Of a stretch of 64,000 nucleotides of DNA, positions 1 through 9,276 are shown piece after piece. Numbering within the stretch: position 1 is the stretch's first letter; every line of letters starts with the position of its first letter. The position numbers and the translations under genes were made by a program. The DNA is from Spirochaetales bacterium Spiro_05 (GTDB lineage Bacteria > Spirochaetota > Spirochaetia > Sphaerochaetales > Sphaerochaetaceae), in NCBI GenBank assembly GCA_001603115.1, contig LVBG01000020.1, positions 24,482 to 88,481 on the forward strand. The letters are read 5' to 3'. The notes beneath the pieces were generated by a model. The model worked only from the letters and a program-made list of their open reading frames with translations, did no database searches and had not been told where the DNA came from.

Positions 1-479
1 CAGTTGCCGGCATGGTTCAGACCATTCCTGGTCTGGTAATGCTTGGCTTTGCCTTGATTCTGATGGGTATCGGGACCCTTCCGGCGCTTGCCGTACTTTC
101 GGTCTACTCGATCCTGCCCATCCTGCGCAATACCTATACCGGCATCATCGAGGTGCTTCCTTCCTATAAGGATGCAGCAAAAGGCATCGGCATGACCAAG
201 AGCCAGGTGCTCTTCAAGGTCGAGCTTCCCTTGGCCCTGCCCGCCATTGTCAGCGGGATCCGCATCAGCGCCGTCTACATCGTCAGCTGGGCTACCCTTG
301 CCGGCATGATTGGAGCCGGAGGCCTCGGAGACTGGATCTGGACCGGACTTGCCACCTACAACACCGACTATATCCTGGCAGGGGCCATACCCTCAGCCAT
401 ACTAGCCTTTGCGTTCAGCGCCCTCATCGGCCTGGTGCAAAAACTCATCACCCCGAAGGGGCTTAGGAGGAATGCATGA
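1..479 (+). CDS. Osmoprotectant ABC transporter permease (5' truncated by window edge)
   Basis: Inner-membrane permease of an OpuC/ProW-type glycine betaine, carnitine or choline importer. The reading frame is open to the window edge, so the listed ATG at 12 is internal. The segment MVQTIPGL and the later EAA-loop region (DAAKGIGMTKSQ) match the BPD_transp_1 fold of this family. The stop overlaps the next permease ATG as ATGA, so the two are translationally coupled. The ATP-binding gene is expected upstream, outside the window. Substrate is inferred from family and from the neighbouring OpuCC-like binding protein. Confidence 0.9.
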   Translation, partial: VAGMVQTIPGLVMLGFALILMGIGTLPALAVLSVYSILPILRNTYTGIIEVLPSYKDAAKGIGMTKSQVLFKVELPLALPAIVSGIRISAVYIVSWATLAGMIGAGGLGDWIWTGLATYNTDYILAGAIPSAILAFAFSALIGLVQKLITPKGLRRNA

Positions 480-1075
480 ACGAACTTATGAGTGCAATCG
501 CTGAACATCTAACCATCGTGGCCGTTTCCATGTTCTTTGCGGCCATTCTGGGCATCGCTCTCGGAGTCCTTGCCTACTGGAGAAGAAAGCTTGGTTCGGT
601 GATCATCAGTATCGCTGAACTTATCCAAACCATTCCCTCACTGGCACTTCTTGCCCTGTTGATGATCATCTTCGGGCTCGGAGACCTGACCATGGGAGTC
701 GCTCTGGTGCTCTATGCACTGCTTCCGATCATCCGCAACACCTATACCAGCCTGACCCAGCTGCCTCCCCATATCATCGATGCAGCACGGGGCATGGGCA
801 TGAGCAGAGGCCAACGGCTGCTCAAGGTGGAGATACCCCTCTCCATCCCGATGATCTTCTCAGGCTTCAAGGTAGCCTTGGTCAACTCCCTCTCCATCGC
901 CGTCATGGGAGTACTCATCGGCTCGGGAGGCTTGGGATACATCATCTATCGCGGAATCCAGCAACGGAATATGGACCGCATCCTGCTTGGAGCCATTCCG
1001 GTAGTGCTCATAGCCCTTCTCTTCGACTGGTTGATGGGCAAAGCAGAAAAACGACTACTCAAACACACACGTTAA
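476..1075 (+). CDS. Osmoprotectant ABC transporter permease
   Basis: Second permease of the OpuC-type osmolyte importer, 199 residues. It shares with the upstream permease the IQTIPSLALLALL segment and the EAA-type cytoplasmic loop (DAARGMGMSRGQRLLKVEIP), so the two subunits are paralogous and probably form a heterodimer. Five or six membrane helices are visible. The start overlaps the previous stop by 4 nt, and the binding-protein gene follows after 14 nt. The length is typical for OpuCB/OpuCD proteins. Confidence 0.92.
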   Translation: MNELMSAIAEHLTIVAVSMFFAAILGIALGVLAYWRRKLGSVIISIAELIQTIPSLALLALLMIIFGLGDLTMGVALVLYALLPIIRNTYTSLTQLPPHIIDAARGMGMSRGQRLLKVEIPLSIPMIFSGFKVALVNSLSIAVMGVLIGSGGLGYIIYRGIQQRNMDRILLGAIPVVLIALLFDWLMGKAEKRLLKHTR

Positions 1076-1089
1076 GGAGACTTACTTAT

Positions 1090-1983
1090 ATGCACAAGAA
1101 AAAATTCACTACCATCGCAGCACTGCTGCTGGCAACACTCGCACTTGTCTTTACCGGCTGCACCAAAAATGACACGATTACCATCGGAAGCAAAGACTTC
1201 GGAGAGAACATCGTCATCGGCGAAATGCTCGCCCAACTGGTGGAAGCCCATACAGACCTGAAGGTGAATCGCAAGCTGAACCTCGGTGGTACTTTCGTCA
1301 ACTTCAACGCAATCAAGAACAACCAGATCGACGTCTATCCCGAATATACCGGTACCGGCCTCTCTGCCCACCTGAAAATGGATGTGATCAACGATCCTGA
1401 AGAGTCATATCAGGTTGTCAAAGAAGAGTTTGCCAAACAGTTTGACATCGTTTGGCTTGGACCTCTCGGATTCAACAACACCTATACCCTTGCCGTAACA
1501 CCTGAAGTCTATGAAGCATTCGGAGTGGAGACCTATAGCGACCTTGTTCCCTATGCAAGTGACTTGGTCTTTGGTGCTGAACATGAGTTCTTCGACCGCC
1601 AGGACGGTTTCGACGGGCTGGTGGATCTGTACGGTATCTCCTTCAAGGGCGATCCGATGAAAATCAACGCCTCCTTGAAGTACCAGGCTATCGGACGTGG
1701 GGACATGGACGTGACCAACGCCTTCGCCACCGACGGTCCGATCAGGCAGTACAACCTCAGGATCCTCGAGGATGACCTTGGCTTCTTCCCTCCCTACCAT
1801 GCAGCACCAATTGTGCGCAAGGAAGTGTTGGACAAGCATCCCGAACTCAAGGATGTGCTGAATCTGCTTGAAGGCAAGCTGGATGACGCTACCATGACCG
1901 AGCTTAATTACCTGGTGGACGTGGAAGGAAAGGCAGTGGAACAGGTTGCCGCTGACTTTCTCAAGTCTCTGAACCTCGTGTAA
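1090..1983 (+). CDS. Osmoprotectant-binding lipoprotein (OpuCC-like)
   Basis: Substrate-binding component of the osmoprotectant importer, 297 residues, anchored in the periplasm. The N-terminus is a lipoprotein signal (LVFTGC, lipidated Cys about residue 24). The mature start TITIGSKDFGENIVIGEMLAQL and the segment IDVYPEYTGTGL are characteristic of the OpuAC/QAT-binding family (betaine, choline, carnitine). It is the last gene of the operon, followed by a strong hairpin terminator. The exact ligand cannot be read from sequence. Confidence 0.93.
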   Translation: MHKKKFTTIAALLLATLALVFTGCTKNDTITIGSKDFGENIVIGEMLAQLVEAHTDLKVNRKLNLGGTFVNFNAIKNNQIDVYPEYTGTGLSAHLKMDVINDPEESYQVVKEEFAKQFDIVWLGPLGFNNTYTLAVTPEVYEAFGVETYSDLVPYASDLVFGAEHEFFDRQDGFDGLVDLYGISFKGDPMKINASLKYQAIGRGDMDVTNAFATDGPIRQYNLRILEDDLGFFPPYHAAPIVRKEVLDKHPELKDVLNLLEGKLDDATMTELNYLVDVEGKAVEQVAADFLKSLNLV

Positions 1984-2003
1984 CCACCCTATCAGGGAGC
2001 TCT

Positions 2004-2045
2004 CTCGGGAGCAGGGGCAATAGCCTCTGCTCCCGAGCTTTCTTG
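2004..2045 (+). terminator. Intrinsic terminator of the osmoprotectant operon
   Basis: Perfect 11-bp stem CTCGGGAGCAG / CTGCTCCCGAG with a 12-nt loop, followed by CTTTCTTG, about 20 nt after the binding-protein stop. Confidence 0.88.
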
Positions 2046-2109
2046 TAGCGGTTGCCGAAAAAGAAGAAAGTATCCATACTGTGCCTTCATATCATCCCAG
2101 GAGTCGTTC

Positions 2110-3459
2110 ATGCATCACGCCAAGGATACTGCATCCAGTATCCCCCACCTTTCACGAATTCCCTCCCTTCCCTTCTACTACGGTTGGATCATCCTCTTTG
2201 CCGGCTCGATCGGAGTGCTTGCATCCATCCCTGGCCAGACGATGGGAGTCTCTGTATTCACCGATCATCTTATGGAGGCCCTCGGCCTGAGCCGGGTGGG
2301 TATCTCCTCAGCCTATATGGCGGGAACACTCATCAGCAGCCTCATCATCCCCTATGCAGGGGTCTTGTTCGACCGCTATGGAGCTCGTATTGTTGCTGCC
2401 ATCGCCAGCGTCATGCTCAGCCTCTTTCTGCTTCTGCTCGCCTTTGCAGCACCGCTTTCCCAAGCCCTCTCATCCCTCGGCCTTCCCATGGGCATAGCAA
2501 CCCTTGCTGTTACCATACTGGGCTTCTTGGGAATACGCTTTTTTGGGCAGGGCGTCCTTACGCTGGTCTCCCGAGGCATGGTAGCCAAGTGGTTCGGCCC
2601 AAGGAGAGGACTGGCGGTGGGGCTGATGGGCGTCATCACCGCTTTCGGATTCTCCTATGCACCACAACCGCTCCAGTCCATGATCAATCAAATGGGTTGG
2701 CAACAATCCCTTGTGCAGCTCGCCTTCATCCTGGCTTTTCTCTTCCTCCCCTTTGTTCTGCTTGTCTTCCGTCCAGAGCCCGCAGTCTGTGGCATTGAAG
2801 TGGAACAGGGGATGAAAACGCTGTCCAGCAGCAAGGCCCATAAAGTTCCCGATGCGACAGTAGAAAAAGATTTGAAGCAAGCCAGAGGCGATCGTGCCTT
2901 CTACCTCATTCTTGCATCGCTCGGATTCTGGAGTCTTTTCAATACCGCTTTTACGTTCCACATCACCAGTCTCTACCAGGAAGTCGGTTTCGATGCAAAC
3001 CAAGCCGTGAGAATCTTTCTCCCCATTTCGGTGGTCTCGGTCCTCGCCCGCTTTCTGGGCAGTTACCTCACCGATCGAATCAGCATGAAATCCATCTATG
3101 CAGGTTTCATCGCATCTTTGGTCATTGCTTCGTTCTCGCTGTTCTTCTTGGGTTCCCTGCTGGGCGACCTTGTGGCGATACTGGGCTTCGGAGTTGGGGG
3201 AGGCATGTTCGGGATGCTCAACATCCTCACCTGGCCAAAGCTGTATGGGCGCAAGCACCTGGGACAGATCAGCGGATTTGCCATGTCTGTCAATGTGGCA
3301 GGAAGTGCCATAGGACCTTGGATTTTCAGCGTGATCCAGCGGTTTTTCGGCTCCTACAAAGGAGCTGGGATACTGGGCCTGATCTGGTGTATGCTTATGA
3401 TTATCATGCTGGTCCTCACACCTTTCAAACCAGCAAGCAGTCAAGGGGAACAATCATGA
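2110..3459 (+). CDS. MFS transporter, oxalate/formate antiporter-like
   Basis: Twelve-helix major facilitator superfamily carrier, 449 residues, inner membrane. The N-terminal helix (FYYGWIILFAGSIGVLAS) and the motif GVLFDRYGARI between helices 2 and 3 fit the OFA (oxalate/formate/monocarboxylate) branch. A second-half repeat, FLGSYLTDRIS, is also visible. The ATG at 2110 follows AGGAG; the longer frame from 2052 is a different frame and a shadow. The stop overlaps the next start (ATGA). The substrate, probably an organic anion, is not determined. Confidence 0.85.
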   Translation: MHHAKDTASSIPHLSRIPSLPFYYGWIILFAGSIGVLASIPGQTMGVSVFTDHLMEALGLSRVGISSAYMAGTLISSLIIPYAGVLFDRYGARIVAAIASVMLSLFLLLLAFAAPLSQALSSLGLPMGIATLAVTILGFLGIRFFGQGVLTLVSRGMVAKWFGPRRGLAVGLMGVITAFGFSYAPQPLQSMINQMGWQQSLVQLAFILAFLFLPFVLLVFRPEPAVCGIEVEQGMKTLSSSKAHKVPDATVEKDLKQARGDRAFYLILASLGFWSLFNTAFTFHITSLYQEVGFDANQAVRIFLPISVVSVLARFLGSYLTDRISMKSIYAGFIASLVIASFSLFFLGSLLGDLVAILGFGVGGGMFGMLNILTWPKLYGRKHLGQISGFAMSVNVAGSAIGPWIFSVIQRFFGSYKGAGILGLIWCMLMIIMLVLTPFKPASSQGEQS

Positions 3460-3803
3460 CACATGAAGCTTTGGCAAACCAAAAAGAGCTGATCGAGGCA
3501 CTCATCGCTTCACTTCGGGAGACTGATGAATATCTTACCGAACAGACACAGGTGATTGAGCCCTCAGTAAGCTTAGGGCGCCTTACACGCATGGAAGCAA
3601 TAGGAGAGAAAGCGGTGCAGGAACATGTGCAGGCGCTCAATCAGAAAAGGATCATCCGATTGGAGCATGCGCTTGACCGCATTGAGGCAGGAAACTATGG
3701 CCTCTGTCCTGTCTGCAACGAGGAAATCTCAGCAGAGAGGCTCTCCTCAGTCCCTGAGGCAGTTATGTGTGTAGCGTGTATGGAAAAGCGAGCTAAGAGC
3801 TGA
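3456..3803 (+). CDS. TraR/DksA-family zinc-finger protein
   Basis: Small 115-residue protein with an N-terminal coiled-coil region and a C-terminal C4 zinc finger (CPVC near residue 84, CVAC near residue 106). This is the architecture of DksA/TraR proteins, which bind RNA polymerase in its secondary channel. The track ORF from 3318 is too long: the ATG at 3456 overlaps the MFS stop as ATGA and starts the family-like sequence. It ends in an 11-bp convergent overlap with the histidinol-phosphatase gene. A role in general stress regulation is family-level inference. Confidence 0.85.
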   Translation: MTHEALANQKELIEALIASLRETDEYLTEQTQVIEPSVSLGRLTRMEAIGEKAVQEHVQALNQKRIIRLEHALDRIEAGNYGLCPVCNEEISAERLSSVPEAVMCVACMEKRAKS

Positions 3804-4614
3804 CCACCTTCAGATTCCTCCCTTCCAACTCGTAGGAAACAAAGGAAAGTCCAGCATCAGAAGCAAAGCTGAAACACTCCTTCCTGCCGACGTTCACTTC
3901 AAAGGGAGCATGGGCATCGCTGTTGGTTACCACCTTCAACGGATAGGTTTTTGCTATCTGCCAAAACTCTGAGATGGGATAGGAGTAACGTTGCCCGAGG
4001 GGGGTATCTACCTTTCGCTTGCGCATACCGTTTGCGTTGATCTCCAAGGGAACATCCATGGCGACAGCACACTCAATGATAGCCCTGCTGCACGCTTCAG
4101 CTTCCTTATCCCACGTGTGGTAGTTGTAGGCAAACACATCAGGATGAGCCCCAAAGAGGAAAAGGCCGGAGGAGAGCGCCTGACAGTAGAGGTCGGCATA
4201 GCGATGCAGATCATCCTTGGTCAGGGTATTCCAAAAGAGCGAATACTCCCTTTCCAGTTCCAAGGAGAGGTCGTGGATGGCACAAATGAGATAATCCACA
4301 CGCGCCCCGATTTCTTGATAATAAGAGCGGTACTGGGGAAGATAGTCGCACTCATAGCCGGTAAGGATGGGAAGCGAGGCTTCCGCTCTTGCGTTGGCAA
4401 TATCATCTTCATAGATGCTCATCTGCTCAAGAGCCATCCTACTGCGGTTCCACCGATTATCTTCAACCGGGCAGTGCTCACTGAAACCAAGCAATTTCAG
4501 TCCCTGCTTCTGGGCTTCCGCGACATATTCGGCTATGGTTCCTGTTCCGTGTCCACAAAAATAACTGTGGGTATGCAGGTTGGTTTCCTGCTGTATATAG
4601 TGCTGTGTGTTCAT
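3793..4614 (-). CDS. PHP-domain histidinol-phosphatase-like hydrolase
   Basis: 273-residue PHP metallophosphoesterase of the HisK type, which hydrolyses L-histidinol phosphate to histidinol. Metal-binding signatures are LHTHSYFCGHG near the N-terminus, the GFSEHCP segment, AHPDVF, and NSDAHAP close to the end. The length matches single-domain HisK enzymes. No other histidine genes are nearby, so a different phosphoester substrate is possible. The Shine-Dalgarno upstream of the ATG is weak. The 3' end overlaps the DksA-like gene by 11 bp on the opposite strand. Confidence 0.85.
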   Translation of the reverse strand: MNTQHYIQQETNLHTHSYFCGHGTGTIAEYVAEAQKQGLKLLGFSEHCPVEDNRWNRSRMALEQMSIYEDDIANARAEASLPILTGYECDYLPQYRSYYQEIGARVDYLICAIHDLSLELEREYSLFWNTLTKDDLHRYADLYCQALSSGLFLFGAHPDVFAYNYHTWDKEAEACSRAIIECAVAMDVPLEINANGMRKRKVDTPLGQRYSYPISEFWQIAKTYPLKVVTNSDAHAPFEVNVGRKECFSFASDAGLSFVSYELEGRNLKVVSS

Positions 4615-4930
4615 GGTCGTTTTCTCGCAAGTATCGACGATATCTAGAGTTTAGGCAACACCAAATGGCAAGCATAAAAAAATCTTGCCAATTTGTTGTT
4701 TTCCCCCTTCAGGTGATTGACTCACTCTCCAAAATACCCAATTATGGGGCTGATTCAACAGGAGAAACCGATGAACACCATCATGAACGGACACTACACT
4801 TTTCTCCTCTCCACCCCAGCCTAGAATCGTATGCTGTGCCTTGGCTCCAAGGCTTCATTTCTACCACCGATCCAGGGAATGGCGTATGTTGACCTGGACG
4901 GGCAGATACCATTTTCACAGGAGGTTTCGC
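4615..4930. other. Intergenic region upstream of potD-like gene
   Basis: No convincing gene. An imperfect inverted repeat, AAATGGCAAG with CTTGCCAATTT, lies at about 4662-4696. Further down, a short ATG frame of about 17 codons (MNTIMNGHYT...) ends before position 4830, and there is a small CCTTGG/CCAAGG hairpin. The region may hold the promoters of both flanking divergent genes. The track ORFs 4605..4892 and 4831..5022 have no recognisable sequence. Confidence 0.4.
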
Positions 4931-6013
4931 ATGAGCAAACCTACCACCAAGCACTTCATCCTGGCCCTGGGCCTGGTTGTCCTGGCCTCGTCTCTCTTCC
5001 TCGGCTGCTCCAAGGGCTCTGACGCCGATTCGAAGAACACCACCGGCAGCAAGAAATTGTATGTCTACAACTGGTCCTACTACACCCCTGACTCTGTCGT
5101 CGAAGCTTTTGAGAAAGAGTACAACGTTGATGTGGTGCTCGACTACTTCGCCTCGAACGAGGAGATGTTCGCCAAGCTGATGGCAAGCGGCAATGCAGGC
5201 TACGATGTCATCTTCCCCTCCGGTGACTATGTCTCGATCATGAAGAACTTGGGAATGCTGCAGAAGCTGGACACCTCAAAGATGCCCAACCTGCAATACA
5301 TCACCGAGTTTGCCCGTGACAAGGCATACTACGATCCTGATATGGAGTACTCGGTCCCCTACTACATCGGGGCCACTGGTATTGCTGTCAATACCAAGAT
5401 GGTCAAAGAGTATGAGAAGACCTGGAACATCTTTGGTGATACCCGCCTCAAAGGGCGCATGGTCATGATGGATGATATGCGCGAGGTCATGGGCGATGCC
5501 CTTTCCTACCTCGGTTACTCGGTCAACACCTCCAATGCCAAAGAGCTGGAAGAAGCTCGCGTATTGGTCAACACCAAGTGGAAACCGAACTTGGTCAAGT
5601 TCGATGCCGAGGGTTTTGCCAAGGCGTTCGCCTCCGGTGAGTATTGGGTTTCACACGGATATGCAGAAGCTATCTTTGAGGAAATTCCAGAGAACCAGTG
5701 GAAGGACATCGACTTCTTCCTGCCTGAGAATGGGGGGCCGATGTACATCGATTCGATGAGCATCCCCAAGGGAGCACGCAACTACGAGCTCGCCCTTGAG
5801 TTCATCAACTACATCCACAAGCCGGAAAACTATGCCCAGTTCCTCGATCGTTTCCACTTCCCCGCCTCGGTGAATACCGAAGCCGAGAAGTACCGCACCA
5901 CCACCCCGTTCTACACGGTGGAGATGCTCACCAACTACGAGCTGAAGGATGACTTGGGTCCCAATCTGGAGATGTACAACAAGGCATGGGAGACAATCCG
6001 TTACGTCAATTGA
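4931..6013 (+). CDS. Spermidine/putrescine-binding lipoprotein (PotD-like)
   Basis: 360-residue periplasmic binding lipoprotein for polyamines. The signal ends in LFLGC (Cys about residue 26). The mature sequence KKLYVYNWSYYTPDSVVEAFEKEYNV is typical of PotD/PotF. The track ORF starts at 4841, but the ATG at 4931 has AGGAGG just upstream and starts the signal peptide. No potA, potB or potC gene is adjacent: the next gene is purB, 47 nt downstream. It is therefore an orphan component, or the transporter core lies elsewhere in the genome. Confidence 0.9.
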   Translation: MSKPTTKHFILALGLVVLASSLFLGCSKGSDADSKNTTGSKKLYVYNWSYYTPDSVVEAFEKEYNVDVVLDYFASNEEMFAKLMASGNAGYDVIFPSGDYVSIMKNLGMLQKLDTSKMPNLQYITEFARDKAYYDPDMEYSVPYYIGATGIAVNTKMVKEYEKTWNIFGDTRLKGRMVMMDDMREVMGDALSYLGYSVNTSNAKELEEARVLVNTKWKPNLVKFDAEGFAKAFASGEYWVSHGYAEAIFEEIPENQWKDIDFFLPENGGPMYIDSMSIPKGARNYELALEFINYIHKPENYAQFLDRFHFPASVNTEAEKYRTTTPFYTVEMLTNYELKDDLGPNLEMYNKAWETIRYVN

Positions 6014-6060
6014 CGCAGCCTTGCCTTAGAAGGTACAGTCATGGGTAAGCGGAGGTCTGT

Positions 6061-7464
6061 ATGCAAAGCTTTACCCATGACACCTACATCTCACCCCTTA
6101 CGTGGCGCTATGGCAGTGAGCCTATGCGCTTTCTTTTTAGTGAGACACACAAACGAAGATTGCTCAGACGTGTCTGGATAGCTCTTGCTTCTGCCCAGAT
6201 GGAAGCTGGCTTGGTCACCGAACAACAGGTCAGCGAGCTCAAAGCCCATCAAAACAGCGTCGATATCGACCGTGCAATGGCCATTGAAGCGGAAATCCAT
6301 CATGACCTGATGGCCGAGATCAAGACGTATGCAGAGCAGTGCCCCAATGCCGCACCCATTATCCATCTTGGTGCCACCAGCATGGATATCCTGGACAATA
6401 TGGATGCTCTTCGCCTCAAAGAAGCGCTTGCTCTTCTCATTGAGCAAACCAAGCAGCTTTTGAAAGCTTTTGTTGAGAAAATGGAAGCCTTTGCAGACAC
6501 TCCCTGCATGGCCTTCACCCATATCCAACCTGCAGAACCCACCACCGTCGGCTATCGTTTTGCCCAGACTGCCCAGGATCTGAAGGAAGATCTTCAACAC
6601 TTGATTGCAGTGCACGACTCAATCCGCGGAAAGGGAATGAAAGGGGCTGTGGGAACGAGTGCCAGTTATGCCGAATTGCTCATGGGAACGGCGTTCACTG
6701 CCCGTGAGCTGGAGCAGAAGGTGATGGAAAACTTGGGCATCGAGGCTTATACGGCGGCAACCCAGATCTACACGAGAAAGCAGGACCTACGCATCGGCCA
6801 GACCATCTCCTCGCTGTGCTGCACCCTTTCCAAGTTCTTCTTTGACTTCCGGCTCCTCCAAACCCCTCCCATCGGCGAGTGGAGCGAACCCTTTGGCAGC
6901 AAGCAGGTGGGCTCCTCAGCCATGCCTTTCAAGCGAAACCCGATCAACAGCGAGAAAATTGACAGCCTGTGTCGCTATGTGGAGGGCCAGGTTTCTGCAC
7001 TGTGGCAGAACGCCGCCTCCACATTGCTGGAGAGAACCCTCGACGACAGTGCAAACCGCCGCATGATCCTTCCCGACCTCTTCCTTACCACCGATGAGAT
7101 TCTCAGCACTGCCTTGAAGGTAGTAACCGGTATGCAGATCCACAGCAAGGGCATCGAGCGCAACCTTGCAGCCTACGGCATCTTTGCCGCCAGCGAGCGC
7201 CTGCTCATGGAGCTTGGCAAGCGGGGGGCAAATCGACAGGAGATGCATGAGTTGATCCGCTCCCACAGTCTCAAGGCTTGGGCTGAGGTGCAGGATGGCC
7301 AGCCGAACACGCTCAAGGAGATGCTCAAGCAGGATCCCGAAGTGCGCTCGTTCCTCTCAGAGTCTGAGATCGAGACGGTACTCGATGCACGCGGTTACAC
7401 AGGCGATGCAGCCCTGCGCACCCGCTTGGTCATTGATGAGGTGCAGGCTGTGCTCAGCCGATGA
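6061..7464 (+). CDS. purB: Adenylosuccinate lyase
   Basis: 467-residue fumarase/aspartase-superfamily lyase. It releases fumarate from adenylosuccinate and from SAICAR in purine synthesis. The superfamily signature appears as GSSAMPFKRNPINSEK; THIQPAEPTT carries the catalytic His region, and HLGATSMDILDN is also family-typical. The ATG follows GGAGG. It ends in an 11-bp convergent overlap with the DedA-family gene. The length agrees with bacterial PurB proteins. Confidence 0.95.
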   Translation: MQSFTHDTYISPLTWRYGSEPMRFLFSETHKRRLLRRVWIALASAQMEAGLVTEQQVSELKAHQNSVDIDRAMAIEAEIHHDLMAEIKTYAEQCPNAAPIIHLGATSMDILDNMDALRLKEALALLIEQTKQLLKAFVEKMEAFADTPCMAFTHIQPAEPTTVGYRFAQTAQDLKEDLQHLIAVHDSIRGKGMKGAVGTSASYAELLMGTAFTARELEQKVMENLGIEAYTAATQIYTRKQDLRIGQTISSLCCTLSKFFFDFRLLQTPPIGEWSEPFGSKQVGSSAMPFKRNPINSEKIDSLCRYVEGQVSALWQNAASTLLERTLDDSANRRMILPDLFLTTDEILSTALKVVTGMQIHSKGIERNLAAYGIFAASERLLMELGKRGANRQEMHELIRSHSLKAWAEVQDGQPNTLKEMLKQDPEVRSFLSESEIETVLDARGYTGDAALRTRLVIDEVQAVLSR

Positions 7465-8080
7465 CGATCAGGCCAGCGAAGATAAGATAGTAGATGCCCA
7501 TCCGAACGTAGCGAATCAGTGAGGAGAGCAGGACATGGTGGACTTTCAGTTCCACGATGCCTGCCACCGTGCAGATGGTGGAGAACGGCAGCGGCGTCAG
7601 CCCGCTGATGACGATTGCCCAGATACCATATTTGGTGATCAGGGTTTCGGTATGGGTCCCCGACTGTTTGAGCACCCACTTGCGGAAGACCGGGATCAAG
7701 CCTACAAGCCTGCCGAAGAGGTAGGCGCAGAAGGCTCCAGCCACACTGGCTGTTCCCATGACTGTGATGATCATAAACGGATGCCACTCCAGGACGAACG
7801 GCCACATCAGGTCCACCGAAAGCGGAAGCACAAACAGGTCAACAATGAAGACATACAGGGCTACACCCCACACCCCAAAATTCTCAATGAAGGTACGCAC
7901 CACCACATTCTGATCCCATCCGAAACCGGTGTATATCCGGTACCCAAAGAAATACAGGGTGAAGATGAAGAGCATGGCGATGAATGTGCGGAAGAGCAGC
8001 TTTCTTACATGAAACGAACCATCCTCACGCAGATAGCTTTTCTTGGAGAACAGTGCGTCCACCCAATGAGGCTTTTTCAT
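7454..8080 (-). CDS. DedA/VTT-domain membrane protein
   Basis: 208-residue integral membrane protein with the SNARE-associated (VTT) domain. The central FVLEWHPFMIITVMGTASVAGAFCAYLFGR region with a G-rich re-entrant helix and FGRLVG is typical, followed by two or more C-terminal helices. DedA-type proteins are implicated in lipid carrier flipping and membrane homeostasis; the exact role here is unknown. Its ATG overlaps the AlaX stop by 4 nt, so it is the last gene of a three-gene operon. Confidence 0.8.
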   Translation of the reverse strand: MKKPHWVDALFSKKSYLREDGSFHVRKLLFRTFIAMLFIFTLYFFGYRIYTGFGWDQNVVVRTFIENFGVWGVALYVFIVDLFVLPLSVDLMWPFVLEWHPFMIITVMGTASVAGAFCAYLFGRLVGLIPVFRKWVLKQSGTHTETLITKYGIWAIVISGLTPLPFSTICTVAGIVELKVHHVLLSSLIRYVRMGIYYLIFAGLIVIG

Positions 8081-9276
8081 GCCAAGCGCTCCCGAAAGGC
8101 AGAGAAAAGGGCCTCAGGATCTCCGGTTCCAGCCCCTTGGTAGAGAGGGCTCTTCCCCCCACCCTTTGCGTTGATGGTGGCAAGCAAAGCCTGCTTGGCC
8201 TGTGGAAAATCAAGCAGTTCGCTCGCTCGTCCCTGCAAGGCGATGAGCCAGAGTACCCGCTGTCCGTCCTGCTTGGCCGCACAGAGGGCAAGATCAGGAT
8301 AGGAGAGCACGGCTAGACCGATGTCCTTGAGAGAGAGATCTGCATCCACATCCCAGACCACGACCGGCACACCGTCCTTCATTGCCGCCTTCTGTACGCG
8401 CTTGTCAAGTTCAAGAGAAGCAATGCGCTCTTGCGCCTTCTGCAGGTCGCGCTTGTCCGAAGCAGCCTGCTCTACTGCTTGGGTGGCCACCGTCACCAAC
8501 TCCTCCAAGGGAGCGGAAAAGAGTGTTCCCAACTCAGCGGCTACCGCCTCAGCTGTCCGTATCATCTTCCGTGCTGTCTCTCCGACAGCGAAGATAAGCC
8601 TGATATGGGAACGGATCTTCTCCTGCCCTGCATAGTGGAAGAGCCCGATCTCACGGGTATTGGCCACATGCAGGCCACCACAGGCGATGGTGTCCACATC
8701 CTCTACAACCACCAAGCGCACGCCATCCCCTTCCACCTTGATGGATCTTCTCAATCCGAGCTCCTGTGCCGAAGCCTGGGTGTGCACCTCATAGTGCACC
8801 GCATGAGAAGCAAGGATCTGCTCATTGACCAGGTCTTCCAATAGATGACAGGTTTCCAAAGGAATCTGTAGGGCATCCGTCTCGATGGTAAGGATGCTTT
8901 GTCCTTGGTGGACGCTCACCGTCTGAATGCCAAACTCAGAGAAGAGCAGTCCGCTTGCCACATGTTGGGCAGTATGCATCTGCATGAAGTGGTAGCGGTG
9001 CTTCCAGTCCAATTCGATGAGCACCTTCTCACCCTCTTTGAAGGTGGGATTCTCAACATGGTGGTAGATGGTGTGTTCATCATCCTTGGTGGTGTCCACC
9101 AGCGTGCAACCACCGACCAACCCTATGTCGCCGCTCTGCCCTCCCCCTTCAGGGTAACAGATGGTACGGTCGAGGATGACCCCTTTGGAGGAGAGAGAGA
9201 CGACGGTTGCTTCCAAGCTGGTAAGATAGGGTTGTTCATAGTACACGGGATATGAGAGCATAGGCCTTCCGATCAT
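8077..9276 (-). CDS. AlaX-type alanyl-tRNA editing hydrolase (AlaX-L)
   Basis: 399-residue stand-alone editing protein related to the C-terminal part of alanyl-tRNA synthetase. It has an N-terminal beta-barrel, then the second additional domain with zinc-ligand motifs HTAQH (near residue 100) and CGGLH (near residue 190). A coiled-coil stretch follows, and then a DHHA1 domain ending in GGGKSPLYQGAG. This is the long AlaX form that hydrolyses mischarged Ser- or Gly-tRNA(Ala). Its start overlaps the upstream TRIC-family stop as ATGA. Confidence 0.88.
   Translation of the reverse strand: MIGRPMLSYPVYYEQPYLTSLEATVVSLSSKGVILDRTICYPEGGGQSGDIGLVGGCTLVDTTKDDEHTIYHHVENPTFKEGEKVLIELDWKHRYHFMQMHTAQHVASGLLFSEFGIQTVSVHQGQSILTIETDALQIPLETCHLLEDLVNEQILASHAVHYEVHTQASAQELGLRRSIKVEGDGVRLVVVEDVDTIACGGLHVANTREIGLFHYAGQEKIRSHIRLIFAVGETARKMIRTAEAVAAELGTLFSAPLEELVTVATQAVEQAASDKRDLQKAQERIASLELDKRVQKAAMKDGVPVVVWDVDADLSLKDIGLAVLSYPDLALCAAKQDGQRVLWLIALQGRASELLDFPQAKQALLATINAKGGGKSPLYQGAGTGDPEALFSAFRERLA

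Noticed and set aside
2470-3453. 327-codon minus-strand ORF opposite the MFS gene
   Set aside because: Shadow frame with charged composition, lacking a start site or motifs.
4605-5022. Small ORFs (95 and 63 codons) upstream of potD
   Set aside because: No ribosome sites or recognisable sequence; the second overlaps the potD signal peptide in another frame.
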